DNA of 57,552 nucleotides from Clostridia bacterium (GTDB lineage: Bacteria > Bacillota > DTU025), in the NCBI GenBank assembly GCA_034926675.1, contig JAYFQW010000076.1:1-57552 (forward strand), in the 5' to 3' direction. Below the pieces are notes generated by a model, which searched no databases, was not told where the DNA came from, and saw only the letters and a list, made by a program, of their open reading frames with translations. A program made the position numbers and the translations under genes. Below are positions 25,369-34,074 of this stretch, piece by piece. Position 1 is the first letter of the stretch. Each line of letters opens with the position of its first letter.

Positions 25369-26253
25369 CTAGTACTTCAGCCCGGTGAAAGCGATACTCT
25401 CGATAAATTGCCTCTGTGCGGCCAGGAAGGCCACCAGTACTGGCACTGTTGCCAAGACCGTGGCAGCCATGAGCATCGGCCAGTTGGTCGATGCCTCTGC
25501 ACGCAGCAGAGCCAGACCAACTTGGAGGGTCCTCATGGACATCTTATTTGTTACTATCAGTGGCCACATGAAGTCGTTCCATGCAAACATGAACTGGAAT
25601 AGTCCTAGAGTAACCATTGCAGGTTTGCACAGAGGCAATACTACGTGTCGTAGAACTCCGAATCGGGAGCAACCATCGATGATCGCTGCTTCCTCCAAAG
25701 ACCTGGGCATTCCCAGGAAGAATTGCCTTAGCATGAACGCGCCGAAAGGTCCGGCTGCAAATGGAAGTATGAGCGCGGAGTACTTGTCGACCATTCCTAG
25801 GTTCCGAACCAGTATGAACGAGGGTATGACAGTGGCCTGGTGCGGTATCATCATGGCTGAGAGGTAGATCATGAAGACCGTGTCCCGGCCGGGGAAATCC
25901 AGCCTCGCGAACGCATACCCCGCCAGAGCGCTCGTGATGAGCTGGCATATGGTGATGCCCCCTGCCACAATGAAGCTATTCAGATACATGCGCGCAAAAG
26001 ATATCTCCGTCCATACCTCTTTGTAGCCGTCGAAGTTGAGTTTGGATGGAAGCCACTGGAGCGAATACGTGAACACTTCGCTATCGTCTTTGAGCGACGT
26101 AAGTATCATCCATACAAACGGCAGCGCCATGAATATCGCGCCGACTATCAGCACTGCATGCACCAGCGCCGTGCCCGCGGTCTTGGACACAACACGCCTG
26201 GCGTGGGCGGCGTTGGCTCCCCTGCTGTTGCCCATGATTGCGTTTGTAGGCAT
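25369..26253 (-). CDS. Sugar ABC permease, MalG type
   Basis: The 294-residue inner-membrane protein has six predicted membrane spans and the EAA loop EEAAIIDGCSRFGVLRHVVLP that docks the ATPase. The first span is HAVLIVGAIFMALPFVWMIL, followed by the MalG-like TSLKDDSEVF. It ends VAFLAAQRQFIESIAFTGLK, the usual MalG terminus. The start ATG at 26253 has GAGGTG upstream. It pairs with the MalF-type protein encoded 25 bp upstream. Confidence 0.93.
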   Translation of the reverse strand: MPTNAIMGNSRGANAAHARRVVSKTAGTALVHAVLIVGAIFMALPFVWMILTSLKDDSEVFTYSLQWLPSKLNFDGYKEVWTEISFARMYLNSFIVAGGITICQLITSALAGYAFARLDFPGRDTVFMIYLSAMMIPHQATVIPSFILVRNLGMVDKYSALILPFAAGPFGAFMLRQFFLGMPRSLEEAAIIDGCSRFGVLRHVVLPLCKPAMVTLGLFQFMFAWNDFMWPLIVTNKMSMRTLQVGLALLRAEASTNWPMLMAATVLATVPVLVAFLAAQRQFIESIAFTGLKY

Positions 26254-26278
26254 CCCTCTGGCACCTCGTCCTTTCTCT

Positions 26279-27163
26279 TCAGTCCTCAGCCTTGAGGAGT
26301 CTCTTCTGAAGCATGGTCAGAACAAGTATCAAAGCGAACAAGAACCAGGCCACAGCGGAAGCGTACCCGCTCTTGTAGAACTCAAACGCCTGCCTGTAGA
26401 TATAGTAGACAAGGACCATGGTCGAGTTCATGGGCCCGCCGCCTGTCATCACGTAGACCTGCCCGAATACCTGGAACGACTTGATAGTGCTCATGACCAA
26501 CACGAACCCGATCGTCGTGCGCATCAGCGGCATAGTCACATAGAGAAACTTCTGCCAAGCCCCGGCGCCGTCTATCTCAGCGCTCTCATAGTACTCCGCG
26601 GGCACATCCTGCAGACCCGCCAGGAAGATCACCATGTTGTAGCCGAGGTTTTTCCATATGCCAAGCATTATCACCGAAGGCAATGACCAGCGCGGATCGG
26701 CGAGCCACGCAGGCCCCGAGATTCCAACTTTCTCCAGAAGCGCGTTGAATAGGCCGTAATACGGGTCGAACACCCACATCCACACGATGGCCACCGCCAC
26801 CATCGATGTGACCACCGGCATGAAGTAAGCTACTCTGTATAAGCCGCGGCCCCTCAGCTTCATGTTGAGCAATACTGCCACGAACATTGAGAGCGTTGCG
26901 CCGATTGGAACTGTTCCGATGGCGTACTTTGCGGTATTGGCCAGCGCCACCCTGAAATCAGAGCTCGCCATCATCCTCGCGTAGTTTCCGAAGCCTATGA
27001 ACGTCTTCTGACCGCCCAACAACGAGCAGTCGAAGAAACTGAGATAGAGGGAGTAGATGACAGGATACACAGTGAAGAGACAGAAAATGGCCATCGACGG
27101 CAAGAGGGCCACAAACGCCGTCTTCCTCTCCTCGGAGTGCAAGCGAGCGCCGCACGTGTTCAT
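26279..27163 (-). CDS. Sugar ABC permease, MalF type
   Basis: The 294-residue permease starts MNTCGARLHSEERKTAFVAL and shows six hydrophobic spans, from LLPSMAIFCLFTVYPVIYSL to the final WFLFALILVLTMLQ. The EAA loop is ESAEIDGAGAWQKFLYVTMP. Other marks are TGGGPMNSTMVLVYYIYRQAF. I placed the start at ATG 27163; the frame extends to 27268 into the end of the EamA gene, but no ribosome site supports that. It acts with the MalG-type partner and the binding protein. Confidence 0.92.
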   Translation of the reverse strand: MNTCGARLHSEERKTAFVALLPSMAIFCLFTVYPVIYSLYLSFFDCSLLGGQKTFIGFGNYARMMASSDFRVALANTAKYAIGTVPIGATLSMFVAVLLNMKLRGRGLYRVAYFMPVVTSMVAVAIVWMWVFDPYYGLFNALLEKVGISGPAWLADPRWSLPSVIMLGIWKNLGYNMVIFLAGLQDVPAEYYESAEIDGAGAWQKFLYVTMPLMRTTIGFVLVMSTIKSFQVFGQVYVMTGGGPMNSTMVLVYYIYRQAFEFYKSGYASAVAWFLFALILVLTMLQKRLLKAED

Positions 27164-27237
27164 CGACCTAGTCAACCCCCATGCAACGTTTTCCGCGCCG
27201 ATCGCGGCAACCAGCGGCAGGAGCCGGCGCGGGTCCG

Positions 27238-28254
27238 TCAGTCGTTTTCCACCTGAGTCCACACACATGAAGACGTTACTAACAGTATCCCGACGATGCC
27301 CGTTACTGTGACCGATTCACCGAGGAAAGCCCATGAGAGTACGTTTACGATAGCTGGATATGACGCGCTTATCAACATGACCTTGGAGATGGGGCACATC
27401 GCCAGCGCCCTGTACATGAAACCCATGGCCACCACGCCCGCCAACACGCCAGCGCACATGATCATGCCTATCCTGGCCAGGCCGAGAGAGGCAAGGGGCG
27501 CTGGATCGGCAGCAGCTCTGGCCGCCAGCAGAATGGATGCTGTGAGGTACTGGACCACGAATCCGATTCCCTGATCGGCTCCCCTGGATAAGCCTCGCCT
27601 GATCAGGACGGATGACCCGGCAAAACAGAGCGAAGCCAGCACCGCCCAGGGAAGGCCGGACGACAGGAAAGCGGACACATCAGATAGACTCTGCTGCTGA
27701 GTGGATATTAAGAGTATGCCGACCAGAGACGCGGGAACACCGATCGCAAGCCGCCAGCTGCCCTTCTCTTTGAGCAGCAGTATACCCATGAGTATCGCCC
27801 ACAGGCTCCATGTTTGGACGATTGCTACAGTGAACCCGACCCCTCCGAGCCTCATAGCAGTGAGGAAGCTATGGGTTCCGGTGACTGGCCCCAGAAGCCC
27901 TGCTGCCGCGAAGTGCCAAAGCTCAATGGTGCGCGCAGCGGGACGCCCCTCAGCCTTCACCGCGCTTCCTGCCCCATCCGCACGTGCCTGCAACCTGGCC
28001 TGGACCCACCGAAACAGAATCGACACGGCAGCAGTCGTCCAAACCTCGATTGATGTGACCGCTGCCGGAGGCGCCGCCGCCACAGCTACCCGTTCGATCA
28101 TGTTCGCGGCCGAATTGGACAGAACATACAGGGCCATGCAAGCGCGCCCGCGACGAAACCCCTCGGCGTCTCGTTCGAGGGGCAGCGGGCCATCCAGAAA
28201 GCGGGCGCCCGTTCTGTTACGGGCAGTTGAGCTTCCCTCACCTCGTGCTGCCAT
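27238..28254 (-). CDS. DMT-superfamily (EamA) transporter
   Basis: The 338-residue protein has about ten membrane spans in two EamA repeats, e.g. TWSLWAILMGILLLKEKGSW and VLSWAFLGESVTVTGIVGILLV. The first ~35 residues are charged, low in hydrophobicity and unlike the family, so the real start may be the GTG/ATG codon closer to MALYVLSNSAANMIERV at about 28137. It might move a metabolite of this pathway. It is the most upstream gene of the leftward cluster and ends 74 bp before the MalF start. Confidence 0.8.
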   Translation of the reverse strand: MAARGEGSSTARNRTGARFLDGPLPLERDAEGFRRGRACMALYVLSNSAANMIERVAVAAAPPAAVTSIEVWTTAAVSILFRWVQARLQARADGAGSAVKAEGRPAARTIELWHFAAAGLLGPVTGTHSFLTAMRLGGVGFTVAIVQTWSLWAILMGILLLKEKGSWRLAIGVPASLVGILLISTQQQSLSDVSAFLSSGLPWAVLASLCFAGSSVLIRRGLSRGADQGIGFVVQYLTASILLAARAAADPAPLASLGLARIGMIMCAGVLAGVVAMGFMYRALAMCPISKVMLISASYPAIVNVLSWAFLGESVTVTGIVGILLVTSSCVWTQVEND

Positions 28255-28261
28255 GAGAGCA

Positions 28262-29080
28262 TCACTGCTCCTTTCTGGCTTGCTCCAACCTATGTATCAA
28301 GTACAAGCTCAATTCGGCGGCGCGTTCGGAAATTCCTTCTGACACTTGGAACTTTCTTTGCACCGCGGTGAGTTTCGCGAGGAGGCGCCATGCCGACCAA
28401 CCGACCGGAGGCGGTTTGCACTCATGATTGATAGACTCTCGGCGTTGGTCACGTTCTGACTTTTGGACTATAGCGTATGCCTCATCATGACCTTCAACCC
28501 TGTACCCCATCTTCGGCGCCCTTGACGGGATCGGAACGGAAGTTCTTCCACTCGAACACAGAGTCCCAGTTTCCTCCCGGATTCGCGCGCGCCGCATACC
28601 CAACACGGTATCCAGGTGCAAGCTGGACGCGGAGTGACCAAGTTCCTGCGGGAGATGGGCGCTTACAACCCAGGTTTACCGCCACAGTGCATGCCTACGG
28701 GGGATTTCGGACCCGGCAACGCCCCAAAAGCGCTCCCAGCAATCTCGTTTCGCCTAGATTTTGTCATATCCGCGTCTACTGTGGCCAATTTGAGCCAACT
28801 CGAGCCGTCATATACCCCCCCATTCCGCACGATCCAGCGTGAGAATGAGCCCAGCTGATCCGATTTCAACCACCTTGCGGGATAGCCTGGGTCAGATCCG
28901 TACACCTTAGCGGGAAACCTCACAGAAACGCGCTCGGGCCGCTTCGGGCCCTCCAGGCTTCCGGAGAGCGCCCAGGTTTGCGACCGCTGTGTGGCTCGCT
29001 TCGTCGTGATCGCCGGGGGCGTTGCTGCCAGACTGCGAGACTGCCAGGCCAGAGGCGTGTGCAGGGCTGCACGCCCGCGC
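28262..29080 (-). pseudogene. Decayed coding region, unidentified
   Basis: On the minus strand three overlapping frames each carry a protein-like stretch but none is complete. Frame one has VRFPAKVYGSDPGYPARWL and RWIVRNGGVYDGSSWLKLA. Frame two has PAGTWSLRVQLAPGYRVGYA and NPGGNWDSVFEWKNF. Frame three ends LLAKLTAVQRKFQVSEG onward to a stop at 28262. The first two look like beta-sandwich modules of a secreted protein broken by frameshifts. I cannot name the family, and parts may be chance. Confidence 0.35.
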
Positions 29081-29122
29081 TGCCTGACGAGGCGCGACCG
29101 GCACGACCGAGTCCTGGGGCGA

Positions 29123-29250
29123 TGATATCGACGAATCCAGCAGTGAGACGAGCTCAATGTCGATGGAATCGACGTTGAAACGCCCGCAATGTCGATGGAA
29201 TCGACGTTGAAACGCCCGCAATGTCGATGAATCCAGCATTGAGGCCCTCT
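29123..29250. repeat. Four tandem 32-bp units
   Basis: Units start at 29123, 29155, 29187 and 29219. The middle two are identical and contain the near-palindrome GTCGATGGAATCGAC. The outer two share GAATCCAGCA in the centre instead. The word CAATGTCGA also recurs at about 29405 and 29441, outside the array. No gene spans the repeat. Confidence 0.85.
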
Positions 29251-29700
29251 AAACGTCAGCTCTCGCAGAATCCGGGACGGGGAGCTTTCGCGGCGAACCG
29301 CATGGCATAATGTGGCGTGGCTGACTCGCAGGTAGACGCGTTTTCAGGGATGGGCCGGGTGCGCGATGCAGTTCACGTGTACCTCGACAGCGGGAGCCGG
29401 ACCGTCAATGTCGACGAAATGGACACTGACCCCGTGGTCAATGTCGAACTGAGTGGCATTCAGCTCGCGACGATGCCGGTTTGGTCGGCATTGACCGCCT
29501 GCGAGAAGACGTTGAGTTCGATGTGGTGAACAATGAGTCGGTGCATGTGGCTGATGGCGCTCGGACTCTTTCGGAATCAAAGCTGTTCCCGGATAAGACG
29601 CTCCGCGCCCTGGGAGTGTCGCCGTCCGTCTGTGTTGCGGCCCCACGGAACGTTCGTTTCCCTTGAGAAACGAGCGGTTGAATGCCCAAGGGTGCGGAAT
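29251..29700. other. Gene-free spacer before the TRAP remnant
   Basis: Frames on both strands here are short, lack ribosome sites and overlap each other. The plus strand shows Val-Asp-rich stretches that come from the recurring CAATGTCGA word. I see no gene I would defend. Confidence 0.4.
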
Positions 29701-29705
29701 ATGGG

Positions 29706-29740
29706 ACAAAGGGAGGCTGCCGATGCTCCGGCAGCCTCCC
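29706..29740 (-). terminator. Terminator of the aldehyde dehydrogenase / dctM-tail transcript
   Basis: A perfect 12-bp stem is formed by GGGAGGCTGCCG (29711-29722) and CGGCAGCCTCCC (29729-29740) with a six-base loop. Read leftward it ends in TTTGT. The same hairpin recurs behind the other dctM remnant at 55.8 kb. Confidence 0.75.
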
Positions 29741-29763
29741 CGAGATTTCCGTATCGCCGGACC

Positions 29764-29859
29764 TTAGTGCATGAAGAGTCTCGGCAGCAACAGCACAGTA
29801 TCCGGCGCCAGTAGGATGACCACTACTGCAACAATCATCACTGCACCAACAGACTTCAT
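29764..29859 (-). pseudogene. Tail fragment of a TRAP transporter large permease (DctM)
   Basis: The 31 codons AVMIVAVVVILLAPDTVLLL plus PRLFMH match, with few changes, the C terminus of the DctM remnant at 55.83 kb. Its apparent ATG overlaps the stop of the aldehyde dehydrogenase gene as ATGA. The rest of the permease is missing. Homology with the other copy continues through the terminator. I infer that a TRAP operon once followed the dehydrogenase gene and was deleted to this stump. Confidence 0.75.
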
Positions 29860-31352
29860 TGGGGCGGCAGAGTTCCTTCACTCATATCCATGAACACCGT
29901 TTTAGACCTCATGTATTTCTGAATGCCGGCAATGCCGAGACCGCTCTCTTTCCAGCCGGCTCCGGGAGACTCGTTAATGGCTTTGCTGAAGTAGGTGTTA
30001 ACATAGATTTGACCGGCCTTAATCGCTTCCGCTACCCGTAAAGCCCGTCGGCAATCATTGGTGAACACGGCTCCAGCTAGTCCAAAAGGCGTACCGTTGG
30101 CCAAATCTATCGCTTCTTGCTCAGTTTCAAAAGGCGTTACTGTAAGAACTGGACCAAAGATCTCTTCCTGGAAAATGGTCATTTCCGGAGTAACATCCGC
30201 AAATACGGTAGGAGGAACGAAGTTGCCCTTAGCCAGCGCCGGGTCGGTGTAGGGCACACCACCGGTAATCAGGCGGGCTCCCTCTGCTTTGCCCTTTTCA
30301 ATGTAACTCCATACCTTGGCGGCATGTTGCTTATGAATGAGGGGCGGTAGGTTTACCCCTTTTTCATAGTCGAAACCGTCGCCGGGGATCATCTTCTCGC
30401 ATTCGATCTTCAGTTGGGTCAAGAATTCATCATATATGGATCGATGCAAAATGAGGCGGGCGCCGGAAACGCAAACCTGTCCGGAGCTTAGGGTAAAACC
30501 GAAACGAGTCCACTTGACAGCGGATTCCCACTCAATATCCGGGAAAACGATGTTGGGGCTTTTGCCGCCCAGCTCCAAAGCAATGTCCTTGACAGTCTTG
30601 CTGGAATCAGCAATGACCTTCTTGCCTGTCTCGGTGCCGCCGGTCATGGATACCATATCCACTAACGGACTTTCAACCAATGCGCTGCCGACTTCACCGC
30701 CGGAACCGGTTACAACGTTGACAACTCCCGGCGGGAATCCGGCTTCGTGAAATAGCTCCGCCATGGCCAGGATGCTTAAGGAAGCCCAAGACGAAGGCTT
30801 GATGATGACAGTATTACCGGCAGCCAAAATGGACGCAACTTTGAAAGCGCCCATCATCAGTGGACCGTTCCAGGGCAATATCTCACCAACGACTCCCTGG
30901 GGTTGCCAGATTACATAGTTGAAGTATCTGCCTTCTCCGTCAACCGGCACGACCTTGCCTTCCAGGCAGCGAGCCTTGCCAGCACTATACTCAAAACCGT
31001 CTAGTCCCTTAACTGCTTCATAGTACAAGGAACTGGTAAAGATCTTGCCACAGTCCAACGCCTCCAGCGCGGCGAATTCCTCCAGTCGCTGCGACATTAG
31101 GTCTCTGGTCTTCAGCAAGAGCTGGCTTCTCTGGTAGTTGGTCGTCTTGCCCCAAGGACCGTGGTCGAAAGCATCCCTGGCTGCCAGAATCGCTTTTTCA
31201 ACATCTGCTTTGCCGCCTCTGTAAGCTGTGGCAAATCTCTCGTTATTGACAGGGTTGATGATATCAAAAGTCTCTCCGGATGCAGACGGAACGAATTCGC
31301 CGTTGATATAAAGCTTATAGGGTTCCTTCTTAACATAATCATACGGGTTCAT
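29856..31352 (-). CDS. NAD(P)-dependent aldehyde dehydrogenase
   Basis: The 498-residue protein is a full-length ALDH-superfamily member close to betaine/phenylacetaldehyde types. LPWNGPLMMGAFKVASILAA and NTVIIKPSSWASLS form the cofactor site. The catalytic Glu is in ALELGGKSPNIVF and the Cys in SSGQVCVSGARL; IFGPVLTVTPFE and GLAGAVFT follow. It would oxidise an aldehyde released or made during use of the substrate of the neighbouring reductase-type proteins. Start ATG with AAAGGGG upstream, 26 bp after the GrdE-like gene. Base composition is visibly lower in GC than genes on either side of the module. Confidence 0.93.
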   Translation of the reverse strand: MNPYDYVKKEPYKLYINGEFVPSASGETFDIINPVNNERFATAYRGGKADVEKAILAARDAFDHGPWGKTTNYQRSQLLLKTRDLMSQRLEEFAALEALDCGKIFTSSLYYEAVKGLDGFEYSAGKARCLEGKVVPVDGEGRYFNYVIWQPQGVVGEILPWNGPLMMGAFKVASILAAGNTVIIKPSSWASLSILAMAELFHEAGFPPGVVNVVTGSGGEVGSALVESPLVDMVSMTGGTETGKKVIADSSKTVKDIALELGGKSPNIVFPDIEWESAVKWTRFGFTLSSGQVCVSGARLILHRSIYDEFLTQLKIECEKMIPGDGFDYEKGVNLPPLIHKQHAAKVWSYIEKGKAEGARLITGGVPYTDPALAKGNFVPPTVFADVTPEMTIFQEEIFGPVLTVTPFETEQEAIDLANGTPFGLAGAVFTNDCRRALRVAEAIKAGQIYVNTYFSKAINESPGAGWKESGLGIAGIQKYMRSKTVFMDMSEGTLPPQ

Positions 31353-31378
31353 CGCCTGTGCCCCTTTCGAAACTGTTC

Positions 31379-32668
31379 TTAGTGATCACGTGCCGCAATC
31401 AAACCGAAGCCGGTCTGGTTGGCGCCGCAGTACATCTCGTGAGAGATATCAAACTCCAAACTGCCGGATGCGTCCATCCTGATCCCACCCAGTTCCCTTG
31501 CCAACCTCAGTTCCCCGCCTCCAACCGGCGTGAGCGGCGGAAGGACTATCTTCTTCTCGATACTCCCCGCACTCACTATGGCATCGGCCTCTTCCACGCT
31601 GTCCAGCAGGGCAATGGCATCCCCTTCAGGTCCACCCATCTCATAGGCAATGATCACCGCCTTGATGCCCACTTCTTCACATGCCTTGACTGTCTGCATC
31701 GCCTCAATTGCCGAGTTGCCGCCTCCTTCCCATGTTATGATGGCGCCCTGGGCATCCAGTTCCTTGGCCAGTTTGGCTGCATATTGTGCAGAACGAAGCT
31801 TCTCGTAGAATGTATAGTTATGTCCCCGGGCAATAACCACTCCGGCGAAATTGTGGTTGATCCCGTGCCCTTTGTATAGCTCCAACACCACAGGGTTGTT
31901 ACAGTGTAGATAGGTCGGTGTCTTGAAACAGGCATAGGCATAGTTCCCGCTGACCAGGCCACCGTCAATCATCTCATTGGGGTTGATCACTGTAGGCAAG
32001 TTGTCGTACATATCCTTGCCATAGCAATATGTATGGGCATATGTTCCTTGCGATTGATACTGGTGGATATAGACTACATTCGGAAGATCACTTCGCCTGT
32101 TCTCAGTACTGAAAACATCCATCACATCGGGTGTTAAGCTCCGGACGGTTTCCGCCAGGTATTTCGATACCTTGATGCCCGCCAGGCGAACAGCGACATC
32201 ATACTCCATATCTGACCTGCCTTCAGCCAGTTCAAAGGAGAGGACGATGTTGATCGTCTTGTGGAATGGACTGTAGTATTTTCCGGGCCCAACCATATCG
32301 ATTATTCCTTCTCGGGGTATCAGCAATCCCCCAGCATCCCAGGGCAGTTCCGCGCTTTCCATCACTGCGACTCCACTTAGCCGATGCGTTGTCCCTCTCC
32401 CAACTGTTATGGGGGCGGACATGAACCCCGGAAAGGATTCCAGCCCACTGTCTAGTTTGATTCGTGGCTCAATAACATCAAGGACATGAATGATCCTTTT
32501 TCGCTCCCCTGGTTTTACGATGTCTACTCGCACACCAGCGAGATTGCCGTCCTGCACAACCAGGTCCTTGATCTCCTGTTCATTGAGCCTAAGAACACCG
32601 TCCGCGAATGCCGTTTCACTATCGAACACAACGTCTTCTACTTCGAAAGCGCCTAGATTCAGCTTCAT
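31379..32668 (-). CDS. GrdE/GrdG/GrdI-family proprotein (reductase protein B, pyruvoyl subunit)
   Basis: The 429-residue protein matches the protein B alpha/beta proprotein of glycine, sarcosine and betaine reductases. In that family the chain is cut at an internal Cys to create a pyruvoyl group that binds the amine substrate. Here the matching place is YAYACFKTPTYLHCNNP, with Cys-247 as the likely pyruvoyl precursor; Pro-GrdE is cut at a similar position. INPNEMIDGGLVSGNY precedes it and GHGINHNFAGVVIARGHN follows. It is encoded 33 bp after the selenoprotein gene and surely works with it. The substrate cannot be told from the sequence. Confidence 0.88.
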   Translation of the reverse strand: MKLNLGAFEVEDVVFDSETAFADGVLRLNEQEIKDLVVQDGNLAGVRVDIVKPGERKRIIHVLDVIEPRIKLDSGLESFPGFMSAPITVGRGTTHRLSGVAVMESAELPWDAGGLLIPREGIIDMVGPGKYYSPFHKTINIVLSFELAEGRSDMEYDVAVRLAGIKVSKYLAETVRSLTPDVMDVFSTENRRSDLPNVVYIHQYQSQGTYAHTYCYGKDMYDNLPTVINPNEMIDGGLVSGNYAYACFKTPTYLHCNNPVVLELYKGHGINHNFAGVVIARGHNYTFYEKLRSAQYAAKLAKELDAQGAIITWEGGGNSAIEAMQTVKACEEVGIKAVIIAYEMGGPEGDAIALLDSVEEADAIVSAGSIEKKIVLPPLTPVGGGELRLARELGGIRMDASGSLEFDISHEMYCGANQTGFGLIAARDH

Positions 32669-32701
32669 AAGGCCCTTCCTCCTCTCAATGCCTTAGTCGT
32701 T

Positions 32702-34009
32702 TCATGCAGAGAATACTGTCGGCTTTTCGACTTCGGTACACAAGGCATCAAGTGCGGCCCTTACAAGCTTCCTCCTATACTCGATTTCTCGTTCCCATGG
32801 AAGAGAAGCATTACTGCACGTATAAGGAATACGACCGCCAATAACAATCCTGCTCGCTCCAACTGCTTCTGCAATTGAGCTCATCGCTGTAATACATGCC
32901 GCAGGTATTCCGGCTTTTTCTATTTCCTTGGTTAGCGTTGCACCGCAACGCGTGCCAGTCGCTCAGGTGGAGGGGATGAGAACGCCATCCACCTTTGCCT
33001 CCAGCAGTTCCCTGGCAATTTCCTCACCGAATCTCATGCTTCTATCAACCGGTGTACCGTTGCCCACAGTAGCGTAGTAGATATCATGCAGTTTACCAAT
33101 ATATCCTTCTCTTTCGAAATACCTCAAAGCGTCCACAGGCAGAACCCTATCTGGGTCCTCGTTGGCGAAACTGGCATCAAACCCTCCGTGAACGGCTTCA
33201 TACTGTCCCTTTTCTAGATCGGTGATCCCCCTTAAGGAATATGACGCCCAGTTCGTTGCATTGGCATGCCTAATCCTATCCGGATTCCCAAAGGGGACAA
33301 TTCCCGCTTCAGTCACCAAGGCGATGGTTGCTTGTGAAAGATCCTTGATCGGTTTGGCGGGCGCCACTTCCTCATATTTCTCTACTACCACCTCTGTCTT
33401 GAAGGGCTCGCCTTTCAGTTTCTTCTGCAGCATCTGCACGGCCCTCACGGCTGCAGGCTCATCTACTATCTGGTTAAGCCGTTTGCCGCGAGGGATATGG
33501 CCTTCCTCCTCGGCCGACAGAATCTCCTCGCCATTCATTATCTTTTTTCCCAACCTCGCCATATTGCGTATGGCGTCTTTCATGCCGGCTGCCGAGGCTG
33601 CCGCAGCTACGATGAGCAGGTCCTTCCTATAGATCTCCACTGCAGGGTTTTCAGGGTGCATGGCCGTAATCACGGGGATGCTGAGACGCTTGGCGACACT
33701 AGTACAGATCCCGCCGCAAGCCAGCCCATATCGTCCAGCATTGAAAGCTGGCCCTGCTGCCAGCAGATCCACACCCTTCTCACCAATTGCCTTGCAGACC
33801 TCATCAATAACTTGCTCACTATTCTCGCTATAGTAGTTATCACCGCAGATGATGGTTATCACGATCTCGTAGCCATCGCCCAGTTCTCTTTGCAGCGCTA
33901 TGCCCGGCCCAATATGCCCTTCTTTGATCGTAAGCGGCGTACCAGCAGCATCTTCACCGCCAATTCCGCCGTAAAACTGGTTGATATAGTGAGCTATTCG
34001 TTTCGTCAT
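32702..34009 (-). CDS. GrdB/GrdF/GrdH-family selenoprotein (reductase protein B, gamma subunit) with in-frame UGA
   Basis: The gene reads through a TGA at 32963-32965 as selenocysteine, giving 435 residues with Sec-349. Upstream it begins MTKRIAHYINQFYGGIGGED; it includes TIICGDNYYSENSEQ and AGPAFNAGRYGLACGGIC, typical of GrdB. After the UGA it continues ATGTRCGATLTKEIEKAG and ends GGRIPYTCSNASLPWERE. The family has Sec-x2-Cys-x2-Cys; here the middle Cys is Gly, leaving Sec-x5-Cys. ATG at 34009 follows GGAGG. A simple gene finder would split it into two frames (32963-34201 and 32702-32884). Protein B cleaves the C-N bond of an amine bound to its pyruvoyl partner. Confidence 0.9.
32935..32965 (-). 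promoter_or_regulatory. Candidate bacterial SECIS hairpin following the UGA codon
   Basis: Eleven bases after the UGA (32963-32965), GCGTTGC and GCAACGC form a perfect 7-bp stem around a GGT loop (hairpin 32935-32951). Bacterial SECIS elements that bind SelB lie just downstream of the UGA and carry a GU in the apical loop, as here. The stem also encodes protein, so its perfection is not forced by the amino acids. Confidence 0.75.
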
Positions 34010-34074
34010 ATGGCTTTCTACCTCCGTTGCACGTTCTATGCCGGCAGCAATGGTTTCAGTCCTCTGCATTTCGC

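Noticed and set aside
32702-32884. Separate 60-codon gene after grdB
   Set aside because: It is the C-terminal end of the selenoprotein; the TGA between them is read as selenocysteine.
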